DNA of 29,823 nucleotides, taken from positions 1 through 29,823 of the forward strand of contig UREO01000002.1 of assembly GCA_900546895.1 (NCBI GenBank), in the 5' to 3' direction. Origin of the DNA: an uncultured Oscillospiraceae bacterium (lineage in GTDB: Bacteria > Bacillota > Clostridia > Oscillospirales > Acutalibacteraceae). The number at the start of each line of letters is the position of its first letter. The first letter of the stretch is position 1. The notes under the pieces were generated by a model, which did no database searches, was not told the DNA's origin, and saw only the letters and a program-made list of their open reading frames with translations. Below are positions 1 through 8,094 of the stretch, piece by piece. A program made the translations under genes and the position numbers.

Positions 1-1
1 C

Positions 2-421
2 GACAGTGGGCACTATGTGACGGCTAAACAGCACCTTTTGAGCGCGTTCGACCTGATTAAAGATATTGACGTTTACGGAATGACCGATGACGAGATGCTG
101 ATTACGGCGTATGTCTCCCGGTACAACGAATACGACGTTCCGAATTACGACGACGTTGAATTTATCCGCACCAGCGACAGGAACAGGCTGATCGTTTCCA
201 AACTGGTGGCAATTTTTCGACTTGCCAATGCCCTGGATAAATCGCAGAAGCAGAAGCTGAAGGATATTAAGGTCAAGCTGGAAAACGACAAGTTACTCAT
301 TACAGCGGAAAGCAACGATAACGTTTATTTGGAAAAATGGGCGTTTGAACAGTGCGCCCCTTTCTTTAAAGAGGTTTTCGGATACAATCCGGTGCTCACC
401 ATCAAATCATCTCTTATATAA
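2..421 (+). CDS. ppx: Exopolyphosphatase Ppx/GppA, C-terminal part (5' truncated)
   Basis: This is the last 139 residues of a protein that begins before the window; the frame is open from base 2, so the GTG at 17 is not a convincing start. The sequence has the helical character of the HD-like C-terminal domain of clostridial Ppx/GppA phosphatases: helices around DSGHYVTAKQ, a segment RLIVSKLVAIFRLANALDKS typical of that domain, and a terminal beta-rich piece. Such enzymes split terminal phosphate from polyphosphate or remove phosphate from pppGpp. The gene ends 9 bases before ppk1, so a polyphosphate-making and a polyphosphate-degrading enzyme are probably co-transcribed. The catalytic ASKHA-fold N-terminal part is outside the window, so the exact activity (Ppx or GppA) cannot be decided here. 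Confidence 0.75.
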   Translation, partial: DSGHYVTAKQHLLSAFDLIKDIDVYGMTDDEMLITAYVSRYNEYDVPNYDDVEFIRTSDRNRLIVSKLVAIFRLANALDKSQKQKLKDIKVKLENDKLLITAESNDNVYLEKWAFEQCAPFFKEVFGYNPVLTIKSSLI

Positions 422-430
422 AAAGGCTGT

Positions 431-2554
431 GTGTTGATCATGAACGATACAACTGAAAAAATAAAAATCCCCTATATTAACCGTGAACTGAGCTGGATGG
501 ACTTTAACGGCCGGGTGCTGGAAGAGGCTTTCGAACGGGAAAACCCGATTATGGAACGCATCCGTTTTCTGGCGATTACTGCTTCCAATCTGGATGAATT
601 CTTTATGGTACGCGTAGCCGGCGTGAAGGAACAGGTCAATTCGGATTATCGGGGCGAGGATCCTTCCGGCCTGAAACCGAAACAGCTTCTGCCCCTGCTC
701 TCCCAAAAGATCCACGCCTTTACGGAAAAGCAGTATTCTTGTTGGTACCGCTCTATTATGCCGGCATTGAGAAAAAGCGATATCAGCTTTATCCTTCCTG
801 AGGAGATGAGCCCCGATCAGCTGCGTTTTATTTCTGATTACTTTGGTAAAGTGCTCTTCCCCGTGCTGACGCCGCTTGCAGTGGACACAAGCCGCCCGTT
901 CCCCCTGCTTGCAAATAAAAGCCTGAATATCGCGGTAAGGCTCAAGGGTGAGGAGGATTCCTATTTCGCCGTCGTACAGGTACCGTCGATTCTGTCCCGG
1001 TTTCTGGAAGTTCCCTCCACCCGCGGCAAAACCTACGTTCTTTTGGAAAATGTCATTATGTATAAGCTGGAAGAGCTGTTCGAGCTCAGCGATATTCAGT
1101 CCGCCTGCCCGTTCCGTATGACCCGCAATTCGGATCTGGACATTGACGAGGAATCGGAAGACCTATTGATCGAAATACAGAAATCCATTAAAAAGCGCAA
1201 GCGCGGCAAGCCTGTGCGTCTGGAACTGATGCAGAAATGCGACGCGGAGACGCGGGAATTTCTGATTGATATGCTCGACGTCAGCGAGGATGAAATATAT
1301 GAGCTGCCCGGCCCGCTTGATCTGACCTTTTTCTCAAAATTCGCCTCCATTCCCGAATTTAAAAACTTGTGCTTTCAGCCGATCGAGCCGGTCTATCCCC
1401 CCGCCGATTTCTGGGGCTACAACGATATTTTTGAAGCCATCCGCGAAAAGGACAGGATGGTTCACCATCCATATGAAAGCTTTGACATCGTGGTTGATTT
1501 CGTCCGCAGGGCGGCGGAAGACAAAAACGTGCTTGCAATCAAACAGACGCTTTATCGCGTCAGCGGACATTCCCCGATTGTGGCGGCGCTGATTACCGCG
1601 GCGGAAAACGGCAAACAGGTCACCGTACTGGTGGAACTGAAAGCGCGCTTTGACGAAGAAAACAACATTCTGTGGGCAAAAAAGCTGGAGGAAGCCGGGT
1701 GCCATGTCATCTACGGTCTGGCCGGACTAAAGACCCACTGCAAAATTTTGCTGGTCGTCCGCCGCGATGAGGACGGCATTCGCCGGTACCTTCATATGGG
1801 AACGGGGAATTACAACGATTCGACCGCGAAAATTTACACCGACATCGGCGTTTTTACCTGCAAGGAGCCTTACGGAACGGACGCTTCTTCTCTGTTTAAC
1901 GTGCTGACCGGGTACTCCCGCCCGCCGGAATACAACCGGTTCGTGGTTGCACCGCACGGAATGAGAAGTTTTTTCCGGCGGATGATCGAAAAAGAGATTG
2001 AGAACTCCCGTCAGGGCCTGCCCTGCGGGATCACGGCAAAGGTAAATTCCCTTGTCGATCCCGATATTATTGAGCTGCTGTACAAAGCCTCCCAGGCAAA
2101 CGTTCCGGTACGCCTGCTGGTGCGCGGGATCTGCTGCCTGATTCCCGGACTGCCGTGGACCAGCGAAAACATTACGGTCTACAGCATCGTCGGCCAGCTT
2201 TTGGAGCACAGCCGCATTTTCCGCTTTGAAAATGGGGGCAACCCAAAAATCTATATGGGAAGCGCGGACTGGATGCAGCGCAACCTCGACCGGCGTGTGG
2301 AGCTTATCTTTCCGATTGAGGAAGAAGACCTGCGGCAGCGGGCGTTCGCGATCTTGGACCTGATGCTGAGCGACAATATCAATGCCAGAATCATGCAATC
2401 CGACACGGTGTACGCTCATATAGACAAACGCGGAAAGGCCCCCTGCAATTGCCAGATTGAATTTTCCCGTCTGGCACAGGCGGCGGTAAATAAATACAAG
2501 GAGCAGGACGGCAATAAGCCGTTCCGCCCAATTTACAGTGCGGAACTCAGGTAA
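431..2554 (+). CDS. ppk1: Polyphosphate kinase 1
   Basis: PPK1 reversibly transfers the gamma phosphate of ATP to polyphosphate. The 707-residue length is normal for the family. The N-terminal motif NRELSWMDFN and the segment NLDEFFMVRVAGVKEQ are family hallmarks. The two catalytic histidines are present: His436 in KTHCKILL (phosphate-accepting) and His593 in LEHSRIFRF, at almost the E. coli spacing (435/592). The Arg-bearing motifs TLYRVSG and KARFDEENN of the C-terminal PLD-like domains are also there. The start is uncertain: GTG 431, TTG 434 and ATG 440 are in frame behind AAAAGG at 421-426; TTG 434 has the best spacing, so two or three N-terminal residues may be miscounted. It lies between ppx and pfkA in a likely plus-strand operon. 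Confidence 0.95.
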   Translation: MLIMNDTTEKIKIPYINRELSWMDFNGRVLEEAFERENPIMERIRFLAITASNLDEFFMVRVAGVKEQVNSDYRGEDPSGLKPKQLLPLLSQKIHAFTEKQYSCWYRSIMPALRKSDISFILPEEMSPDQLRFISDYFGKVLFPVLTPLAVDTSRPFPLLANKSLNIAVRLKGEEDSYFAVVQVPSILSRFLEVPSTRGKTYVLLENVIMYKLEELFELSDIQSACPFRMTRNSDLDIDEESEDLLIEIQKSIKKRKRGKPVRLELMQKCDAETREFLIDMLDVSEDEIYELPGPLDLTFFSKFASIPEFKNLCFQPIEPVYPPADFWGYNDIFEAIREKDRMVHHPYESFDIVVDFVRRAAEDKNVLAIKQTLYRVSGHSPIVAALITAAENGKQVTVLVELKARFDEENNILWAKKLEEAGCHVIYGLAGLKTHCKILLVVRRDEDGIRRYLHMGTGNYNDSTAKIYTDIGVFTCKEPYGTDASSLFNVLTGYSRPPEYNRFVVAPHGMRSFFRRMIEKEIENSRQGLPCGITAKVNSLVDPDIIELLYKASQANVPVRLLVRGICCLIPGLPWTSENITVYSIVGQLLEHSRIFRFENGGNPKIYMGSADWMQRNLDRRVELIFPIEEEDLRQRAFAILDLMLSDNINARIMQSDTVYAHIDKRGKAPCNCQIEFSRLAQAAVNKYKEQDGNKPFRPIYSAELR

Positions 2555-2590
2555 TTTTAAAGATAAAGGAATCATGGAAAGAGGAAACGT

Positions 2591-3667
2591 ATGAAAAGAA
2601 TTGGAATTTTAACAAGCGGCGGGGACTGTCAGGGACTGAACGCAGCGATCCGCGGTGTCGCAAAAGCGCTTTATGTTGAGTTTCAGGAAAACGTCGAGAT
2701 CTACGGAATCAACGACGGATACCGCGGCTTGATTGAGGGAAGCTACAAACACATGAAACCGGATGATTTTTCGGGTATTCTGACCCTTGGCGGCACCATT
2801 TTGGGCACTTCCCGCCAGCCCTTCAAGCTGATGCGCGTAATGGACGAAAACAGTGTCGACAAAGTCAAATGTATGAAAGACAACTATAAAAAAATGAAGC
2901 TGGACTGCCTGGTGATTTTGGGTGGAAACGGAACCCATAAAACCGCCAACCTGCTGAGCGACGAAGGACTGGATATAATCACCCTGCCGAAAACCATCGA
3001 CAACGACGTCTGGGGCACCGATATGACGTTTGGATTCAGCAGCGCAATGGAAATCGCGACAAATGTACTGGACTGCATCCATACCACCGCAACCTCTCAC
3101 GGCAGGGTATTCATTGTGGAAATCATGGGCCACAAAGCGGGATGGCTGACCCTGCACGCGGGCATTGCGGGCGGGGCAGACGTAATCCTCCTGCCGGAAA
3201 TCCCTTACAGCATTGACAGTATCGCCCAAACGCTGGAACAGCGCAACAAACACGGAAAGCGCTTTTCTATTCTTGCCGTAGCGGAGGGCGCGATCTCCCG
3301 GCAGGAAGCAAAGATGAATAAAAAAGAGTTTAAAGCATCAAGGGCCGGAATGCCCTATCCCTCCATTTCCTACCGGCTTGCAAGGGAAATCAGCGAGAGA
3401 ACCGGCCAGGAAATCCGCGTGACGGTTCCGGGTCATTTTCAGCGCGGCGGAAGTCCCTGCCCCTATGACAGGCTTCTGGCAACGCGGTTCGGCACCGCAG
3501 CGGCGAAGCTCATTTCCGAAAAAAAATATGGAAATATGGTGGCTCTGCAAAACGGAAGCATCGTTCCCGTTCCATTGAATGAGGTCGCGGGAAAGCTGAA
3601 GGGTGTCCCGACAGATTGTGAGATCATTCAGACCGCAAGGGATATCGGCATCAGCTTTGGCGATTGA
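2591..3667 (+). CDS. pfkA: 6-phosphofructokinase (likely ATP-type, Gly104/Lys124 class)
   Basis: Phosphofructokinase makes fructose 1,6-bisphosphate in glycolysis. The protein (358 aa) has the nucleotide-binding start GILTSGGDCQGLN (residues 5-17), a second glycine-rich loop LGGNGTHKTA (about 110-119) and the substrate loop PKTIDND (133-139). The residue matching E. coli Gly104 is Gly114, which goes with ATP use, while the residue matching Gly124 is Lys134, found in PPi-dependent enzymes and in the mixed ATP-using class. The usual metal-binding Asp of GGDG is Asn113 here. By family rules ATP is the likelier donor, but PPi or another donor is not excluded. GAAAGAGG precedes ATG 2591. It lies 36 bases after ppk1 in the same direction, so glycolysis and polyphosphate metabolism may be co-expressed. 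Confidence 0.92.
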   Translation: MKRIGILTSGGDCQGLNAAIRGVAKALYVEFQENVEIYGINDGYRGLIEGSYKHMKPDDFSGILTLGGTILGTSRQPFKLMRVMDENSVDKVKCMKDNYKKMKLDCLVILGGNGTHKTANLLSDEGLDIITLPKTIDNDVWGTDMTFGFSSAMEIATNVLDCIHTTATSHGRVFIVEIMGHKAGWLTLHAGIAGGADVILLPEIPYSIDSIAQTLEQRNKHGKRFSILAVAEGAISRQEAKMNKKEFKASRAGMPYPSISYRLAREISERTGQEIRVTVPGHFQRGGSPCPYDRLLATRFGTAAAKLISEKKYGNMVALQNGSIVPVPLNEVAGKLKGVPTDCEIIQTARDIGISFGD

Positions 3668-3683
3668 GAAAGAGAGGAATCAT

Positions 3684-3917
3684 ATGAAACTAAGCAAAAA
3701 CAAGAAGCCCGCCGTCGTGGCGGTTACCATGATGATCGGTGCGATTTCCGCCGCCATGATGGCGTTTACGGCCGTACTGAACATTTGCGCTTTTATCAGG
3801 ATTGTTCACTGTACCAATACGGTACAGAAATCACTGCCTGAAATTGAAAAAGCCGCGCGGCTCTACAGGAAGAACCACACGGCGGAAAAAACGGACGACA
3901 AACAAAAGAACGGATAG
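3684..3917 (+). CDS. Small single-pass membrane protein, unknown function
   Basis: A 77-residue protein starting at ATG 3684 behind AGAGAGG (3671-3677), 16 bases after pfkA. A longer reading from GTG 3603 would lie inside pfkA and has no ribosome binding site, so the short form is chosen. It has a Lys-rich N-terminus (MKLSKNKK), one strongly hydrophobic segment at about residues 10-36 (AVVAVTMMIGAISAAMMAF onward), and a charged Lys/Glu tail. By the positive-inside rule the tail would be outside the cell. The family was not recognised. It is the last gene before a strong hairpin terminator, hence probably part of the ppx-ppk1-pfkA transcript. Confidence 0.7.
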   Translation: MKLSKNKKPAVVAVTMMIGAISAAMMAFTAVLNICAFIRIVHCTNTVQKSLPEIEKAARLYRKNHTAEKTDDKQKNG

Positions 3918-3930
3918 TCTATATTTCCTC

Positions 3931-3969
3931 AAACAAGCATCCGCCGGCTGAACCGGCGGATGCTTGTTT
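3931..3969. terminator. Strong hairpin, probable bidirectional terminator
   Basis: A perfect 17-bp inverted repeat (3931-3947 with 3953-3969, loop CTGAA). The arms end in AAACAAG/CTTGTTT, so either strand gives a GC-rich stem followed by a short T-rich run. It sits 14 bases after the 77-aa gene and between convergent transcription units, so it can stop the polyphosphate operon and read-through from the minus strand. Confidence 0.75.
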
Positions 3970-3970
3970 C

Positions 3971-4071
3971 ACAGCAATTCCATTTCAGTTTACGCGATAA
4001 AACATGTCACTCTCCCCGCCTTCGGCGGGGAGAGTGACACAACCTTGCTACAGATCAACCGGAAACGCTGT
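3971..4071. repeat. Dispersed imperfect palindrome, copy A (with inner hairpin)
   Basis: The ends are imperfect inverted arms: ACAGCAATTCC (3971-3981) and GGAAACGCTGT (4061-4071). The element resembles a second stretch at 21566-21629: both share GCAATTCCATTT at the left and the pattern CAAyCTTGyTrCAGA, TCAAsCGGAAAyGCTrT at the right. This copy differs by carrying an extra perfect hairpin (4005-4039) in its middle. It lies in the non-coding gap between convergent genes. No ORF or transposase is linked to it; a small non-autonomous repeat is the best guess. Confidence 0.45.
4005..4039. other. Perfect 16-bp hairpin inside repeat copy A
   Basis: TGTCACTCTCCCCGCC (4005-4020) pairs perfectly with 4024-4039 over a 3-base loop TTC. 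There is no T run on either side, so it is not a standard terminator. It could act as a transcription or RNA-decay barrier downstream of the comEA-like gene, or be an inserted mobile palindrome. Confidence 0.6.
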
Positions 4072-4082
4072 AGATTGAATTT

Positions 4083-4529
4083 TTATGATACCGTAATGTG
4101 GTCTTTGAGACCCGCGAATGTTTTTTCGCCGATGCCGCTGACCTTTCTGATTTCCTCTATGCTTTTAAAAGAACCGTTTTTCTCCCGGTAATCCACAATT
4201 CGCTTCGCGATTACGCCGCCGATTCCGTCAAGGCCGTCGCTCAGCTGCTGAGCGGTGGCAGTATTGATATTGATTTTTCCGTTGGTCGCTGAGGCTGCGC
4301 CCGCAATTTTCTCCGGTTTGGACGAAAGGGCGGAAGCTGCGGAGGACGAAGCCTCCGATCCGGTTTTCGGGATATACGTTTCATCAGCTGACGCAGAAGC
4401 GTCCGTCGTGACAACAAGATCGGAAAGAGAGACTTCGGGTACATAAAACGCGTTGTAACCAATGATAAGGGCAAACAGTACAGCCGCAATTACCATGAGA
4501 TAGCGTACATGCAAATTTTCGTCGTCCAT
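4083..4529 (-). CDS. ComEA-like helix-hairpin-helix protein, membrane anchored
   Basis: A 148-residue protein with an N-terminal membrane anchor (about residues 10-27, YLMVIAAVLFALIIGYNAFY), a Ser/Ala-rich linker and a C-terminal helix-hairpin-helix domain (about 85-148) beginning KININTATAQQL, with the two HhH glycine motifs DGIGGVIAKRI and SGIGEKTF. This is the architecture of the DNA-binding end of ComEA, the DNA receptor in natural transformation, but the SLBB domain usually found between anchor and HhH is absent, so a competence role is inference only. ATG 4529 is preferred over the upstream GTG 4541 because AAGGTGG lies 8 bases before it. It is the last gene of the long minus-strand series, 23 bases after rluD. 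Confidence 0.8.
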   Translation of the reverse strand: MDDENLHVRYLMVIAAVLFALIIGYNAFYVPEVSLSDLVVTTDASASADETYIPKTGSEASSSAASALSSKPEKIAGAASATNGKININTATAQQLSDGLDGIGGVIAKRIVDYREKNGSFKSIEEIRKVSGIGEKTFAGLKDHITVS

Positions 4530-4552
4530 GCTGAAAGCCACCTTGTCCAGCG

Positions 4553-5473
4553 CTAGTCGCGCTTTAACTTTTTCAGAAACTGAACAAAGTAAGTCGGAAG
4601 CTCGCTGGTGATTTCCATGTATCGGCCGTCACGCGGATGAAGGAATCCAATCACCTTAGCGTGCAGACACTGACCGTTCAGGTTCGGAACGGGTTTCTTC
4701 GGACCGTAAACCGCATCCCCCACAACCGGATGCCCAATGTACGCCATATGCACCCGGATCTGATGGGTACGCCCCGTTTCCAGACGGCACTGCACATGGG
4801 TAAACCCGTTGTACCGCGCAAGGACATGGTAATGCGTAACAGCATTGCGGGAGTTCTTTTCGGTCACCGCCATCATCTTCCGGTAGAGCGGGTGCCTGCC
4901 GATAGGCGCGTCGATCGTCCCGTCATCTTCCTTCAGACTGCCGTGGACAACAGCCTCATAGAGGCGTGTAAAGCTATGTGACTTTATTTGCTCGGCCAGT
5001 TTTCGATGGGAAAAATCGTTTTTCGCCACAATCAGCAGACCGCTTGTATCCTTGTCGATGCGGTGAACGATGCCGGGCCGGACAACCCCGTTGATTCCGG
5101 AAAGCGAATCGCCGCAGTGCGCCAGAAGGGCGTTCACCAGGGTTCCGGTGTGGTTACCGGCAGCCGGGTGCACCACCATCCCCTTCGGCTTATTGACGAC
5201 CAGCAAATCCGCATCCTCATACAGAATTTCCAGAGGAATTTTTTCCGGCCGGACATCCAGCTTTTCCGGCTCGGGGACGACAAGGTCAATGCAGTCGCCT
5301 GCCGTACCCCGGAAGCTTTTCGTAAGAAGCTTTCCGTTCATGGTCGCATTACCCCGCTCAATCAGCTTTTCCGCCGCAGAGCGTGTCATATTTTCCGTCT
5401 TTTTGCTGACAAGCTTGTCCAGACGGATACCGGAATCTTCCGGATATATCTCAATTTGAATCGTCTTCTGCAT
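4553..5473 (-). CDS. rluD: RluD-family 23S rRNA pseudouridine synthase
   Basis: This enzyme isomerises specific uridines of 23S rRNA to pseudouridine. The 306-residue protein has an N-terminal S4 RNA-binding domain (about residues 16-70, RLDKLVSKKT onward) and the catalytic domain with motif HRIDKDTSGLL; Asp140 is the expected catalytic residue. NKPKGMVVHPA and ETGRTHQIRVHM are further family motifs. ATG 5473 overlaps the stop of lspA as TAATG, the lspA-rluD junction common in Firmicutes, which argues for coupling and against the longer reading that begins inside lspA. Which uridines it modifies cannot be read from sequence. Confidence 0.93.
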   Translation of the reverse strand: MQKTIQIEIYPEDSGIRLDKLVSKKTENMTRSAAEKLIERGNATMNGKLLTKSFRGTAGDCIDLVVPEPEKLDVRPEKIPLEILYEDADLLVVNKPKGMVVHPAAGNHTGTLVNALLAHCGDSLSGINGVVRPGIVHRIDKDTSGLLIVAKNDFSHRKLAEQIKSHSFTRLYEAVVHGSLKEDDGTIDAPIGRHPLYRKMMAVTEKNSRNAVTHYHVLARYNGFTHVQCRLETGRTHQIRVHMAYIGHPVVGDAVYGPKKPVPNLNGQCLHAKVIGFLHPRDGRYMEITSELPTYFVQFLKKLKRD

Positions 5474-5952
5474 TATTTTGTACGGATAACCTTTTCCGTA
5501 TTGCTGTTTAAATCGGAAAAAAACAGGATATGAATCATTAAAAACACCGTTCCGACCGTTACACAGCAATCGGCAAAATTAAAGATGGGAGGAAAAAAGC
5601 TGACAGAAATATAATCGACGACGTAGCCATACATCATCCGGTCAATCAGGTTTCCGATTCCCCCACCGATAATCAGCGTACCAGCCGCATAGGAAAAGAA
5701 ATCATGCTGCCTGTATTGGAAGAGGGCGTAAATGATGACGACGGAAATAGTCAGAGTCACCACAACGAAAAACCAGCGCTGGTTCTGCAGAATTCCGAAC
5801 GCCGCCCCCCGATTCTGAATATAAAAGATTTTTAAAAAACCATTGATCACATGAAAGCCGCTGTTAGGCTGCAAATTGGACGTAACCAGCAGCTTGAGAA
5901 TCTGGTCGATTGCGACAGCCGCCGCTGCAAGCAATAGTGCAATAATTGCCAA
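5473..5952 (-). CDS. lspA: Lipoprotein signal peptidase (signal peptidase II)
   Basis: LspA is the membrane aspartyl protease that removes signal peptides from lipidated prolipoproteins. The 159-residue protein has four hydrophobic segments, the early motif DQILKLLV, and both catalytic aspartates: Asp104 in GNLIDR and Asp128 in FNFADC. The start is TTG 5952, supported by AAAGGAG 8 bases upstream; no ATG or GTG fits as well. It follows divIVA after a 111-base gap with a hairpin and is translationally coupled to rluD (TAATG). Confidence 0.95.
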   Translation of the reverse strand: MAIIALLLAAAAVAIDQILKLLVTSNLQPNSGFHVINGFLKIFYIQNRGAAFGILQNQRWFFVVVTLTISVVIIYALFQYRQHDFFSYAAGTLIIGGGIGNLIDRMMYGYVVDYISVSFFPPIFNFADCCVTVGTVFLMIHILFFSDLNSNTEKVIRTK

Positions 5953-5988
5953 CGGAATCTCTCCTTTTGTATGGTATGATGATGATTG

Positions 5989-6020
5989 AAAAAGGACGAA
6001 CCAGACAGCCCGCCCTTTTT
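5989..6020 (-). terminator. Possible weak terminator or attenuator between divIVA and lspA
   Basis: On the minus strand AAAAAGG and CCTTTTT flank an 18-base middle that can add a few pairs (CG with CG). The 3' arm gives a T run. It lies in the only sizeable gap between sepF and the end of the series, so it may lower read-through into lspA. The stem is mostly A-T, hence weak. Confidence 0.35.
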
Positions 6021-6063
6021 GTAGTTGTTATTGAAAGTTCACGCGCAACGGCAGGGAGCATTT

Positions 6064-6828
6064 TTAATGGCGGTCGTAAATACCTTCGGAAGAGTCCTCG
6101 CCTTCGGCAGTTTCATCCTCATCGCTGAACTGAATGGAACTGAAATGCTTGGGCTTTCCCTCCGGCGGAAAATCATCATCGAAATTGGAAACCTCTGTGT
6201 TAAACAGGCGGTCCTGCTTCTCAGAAGGAACCGATTCTTTTAAAGGCTGAGCCTCTTCCTCAGCCGCGGGGGACGGAGAAACCGGCTCCGGTACCAAAAC
6301 CTCCGCATTCTGTACAGGCGCGGGCGCTGCTTCCGGTTTATGCGACGGCAGAGCGTCAATTAAGGTAAGGTGCTCTTTATAAAGACCCAACAGCTTGGAA
6401 CGGAAATCCGAAACAGTCTGCTGAAGGCGCTCCATTTCCTTCTGCTGCTCGGTCACGCTCTGTTTGGCGCCGGAGATAATCCGCTCCGCCTTAATGTTGG
6501 CGTCTTTTATAATAATTTCAGCCTTGTGACGGGATTCGCGGATGGAAGCATCGCCCAGCTTCTGAGCGCTGACAAGGGCGTTTTTGATTTCATCCTCTTC
6601 CAAACGGTAGTCTTCCACTTTTGCAGCCAATATTTTCATTTTTTCAAGAAGCTGTTCATTTTCCGCTTTCAGACTTTCATACGCTTCTTTTTGTTCCAGG
6701 TCCTTTTTGAGGAGCGCATCATAGGATTCCTTTACCTGATCGATAAATTGATCCACATCGTCGGTACGGTACCCGGAAAAACCGGATTTTCTGAAACTGG
6801 CGTTAATAATATCGTTCATTGATAGCAT
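6064..6828 (-). CDS. divIVA: DivIVA-domain cell division protein
   Basis: DivIVA proteins bind curved membrane at poles and septa and recruit division or sporulation factors. The 254-residue protein has the N-terminal DivIVA motif (NDIINASFRKSGFSGYRTDDVDQF, about residues 5-28, membrane binding and first coiled coil), long coiled coils to about residue 165, and an acidic, Pro/Glu-rich, probably disordered tail. GGAGGG stands before ATG 6828. It is 14 bases after ylmH in the conserved Firmicutes order sepF - ylmH - divIVA. The long disordered tail is an addition relative to the B. subtilis protein. Confidence 0.93.
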   Translation of the reverse strand: MLSMNDIINASFRKSGFSGYRTDDVDQFIDQVKESYDALLKKDLEQKEAYESLKAENEQLLEKMKILAAKVEDYRLEEDEIKNALVSAQKLGDASIRESRHKAEIIIKDANIKAERIISGAKQSVTEQQKEMERLQQTVSDFRSKLLGLYKEHLTLIDALPSHKPEAAPAPVQNAEVLVPEPVSPSPAAEEEAQPLKESVPSEKQDRLFNTEVSNFDDDFPPEGKPKHFSSIQFSDEDETAEGEDSSEGIYDRH

Positions 6829-6842
6829 GTTCGAGCCCTCCG

Positions 6843-7598
6843 TTAAATATATTTCCTGCCTGTGATACTCAATCTGCCTTTTTTTGTGACGGGCCCAAGG
6901 CGGTCAAGAACAAAGCGGCCCTTTCCCCTGATGGAGAGTTTGCTGTCCGGCGCGACAGACGCCGACACCGAAGTGTTCACTTCATGGTTCAGCATCACCA
7001 GCCCGGCACGAATCATCTCTGATGACTTTTCCCTGCTTGTGCCGACAGCAGCCGCGACAATACAGTCCAGCCGTGCGGAAGCGACAACCGCGGAAAAATC
7101 TTCAAAGCTTCTGCCAACCGGCAGCGGCAGTACGGCGCCTTTGACCAACCGGACACCCACTCTGCCGATTTTCTGTGTCTGGGACAAAAGATAATCGGTT
7201 ACCTCGCCGCGGGAGAAAATCACGCACCGGCCCTCCTCCACAAGGATATCCCCGAGCGTTTCACGCTGGAGCCCGTTTGCAAGGAGGGCGCCGAGAAAGT
7301 CGCGGTGGGTAAGCGTATCGCAGGCACGATAGCTTGCAGTAACCGCGGCAATGGGAAACGATTCGGTATCCGGCTCTGCAAAGTCCGGAAACGCGCCAAA
7401 AACTACACGCTCCGAGCCGTCGTATCCGCCCCAGAGCATATAGTTTTTAAAGGAAAGACGATTCATGATTTTCTGTGCCGCAAGCGCCTGATGCTCGTCT
7501 AAAAAGCCCACAAAGCGGGGCTTCGCTCCGTTTTGTGCCAAACGTACGGCATCGCAAAGTTTTGCTTCAAAAATAGCGTCGGCCGACTGTTTCTCCAT
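6843..7598 (-). CDS. ylmH: YlmH-like S4-domain RNA-binding protein
   Basis: A 251-residue member of the YlmH family, found beside sepF and divIVA in Firmicutes. The C-terminal S4 RNA-binding domain spans about residues 180-245 (SARLDCIVAAAVGTSREK, GLVMLNHEV, SIRGKGRFVL). The N-terminal part resembles the rest of the family. YlmH is reported to bind ribosomal large-subunit complexes in ribosome-associated quality control, so a translation role is more likely than a direct division role. Its ATG overlaps the sepF stop (TAATG), which indicates coupled translation. Confidence 0.88.
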   Translation of the reverse strand: MEKQSADAIFEAKLCDAVRLAQNGAKPRFVGFLDEHQALAAQKIMNRLSFKNYMLWGGYDGSERVVFGAFPDFAEPDTESFPIAAVTASYRACDTLTHRDFLGALLANGLQRETLGDILVEEGRCVIFSRGEVTDYLLSQTQKIGRVGVRLVKGAVLPLPVGRSFEDFSAVVASARLDCIVAAAVGTSREKSSEMIRAGLVMLNHEVNTSVSASVAPDSKLSIRGKGRFVLDRLGPVTKKGRLSITGRKYI

Positions 7599-8074
7599 TA
7601 AAAATAAACACCGTTGTTTTCCAGCTCATCCAAAACGTCGTCACCCGTCAGATCAACATTATAAGGCGTTATAATGAAGGTGCTTGTGGCGACCCTCTTG
7701 ATCTTTCCGCCGTTCGCATAAGCAACGCCGCTCAGAAAATCAATAATACGGCGGGAAATATCCTTGTTTGTATTTTCAAGGTTTAAAACCACCGTATGCA
7801 TTTTCAAAAGCTCGTCCGCCACTGCACAGGTCTCTTCGCCGAAGCGCTCCGGTTTAAACAGAACGACCTGCAGCTGAGCGGTCGCATGAATATTGACTAC
7901 CTTGTTTCCGCTGTTCTGCACGGGTGCACGTTTAATGGTATCGCGTTCACGGATTTCGGCTTCCTCGTTCTGGCGGGAGGAAATTTCCTCCTGCTGGACA
8001 CCGTCATAATCGTAGTCGTACTCGTCTTCCGGCGGGTTCCACATATCTTTGATTTTTTCTACAATTCCTGCCAT
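7598..8074 (-). CDS. sepF: SepF, FtsZ membrane-anchoring protein
   Basis: SepF polymerises into rings, binds the C-terminus of FtsZ and tethers it to the membrane. The 158-residue protein has the N-terminal amphipathic helix (MAGIVEKIKDMW), an acidic Tyr/Asp-rich linker (residues 15-60) and the globular SepF domain (about 65-155), with KPERFGEETCAVADELL and VVLNLENTNKDISRRIIDFLSG as family segments. AGGAGG precedes ATG 8074 by 9 bases. It lies between yggS and ylmH, the standard Firmicutes division-cluster order, with its stop overlapping the ylmH start. Confidence 0.95.
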   Translation of the reverse strand: MAGIVEKIKDMWNPPEDEYDYDYDGVQQEEISSRQNEEAEIRERDTIKRAPVQNSGNKVVNIHATAQLQVVLFKPERFGEETCAVADELLKMHTVVLNLENTNKDISRRIIDFLSGVAYANGGKIKRVATSTFIITPYNVDLTGDDVLDELENNGVYF

Positions 8075-8094
8075 CGCTAAGCCTCCTGTAATAA

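Noticed and set aside
1727..2575. Minus-strand open frame (282 codons) inside ppk1
   Set aside because: It is opposite a clear PPK1 with both catalytic histidines, has no family resemblance and no ribosome binding site.
2591..3667. PPi-dependent phosphofructokinase
   Set aside because: The deciding residue matching Gly104 of E. coli is Gly (GGNGT), not Asp; Lys in PKTIDND alone also occurs in ATP enzymes. Kept as a question and not as the call.
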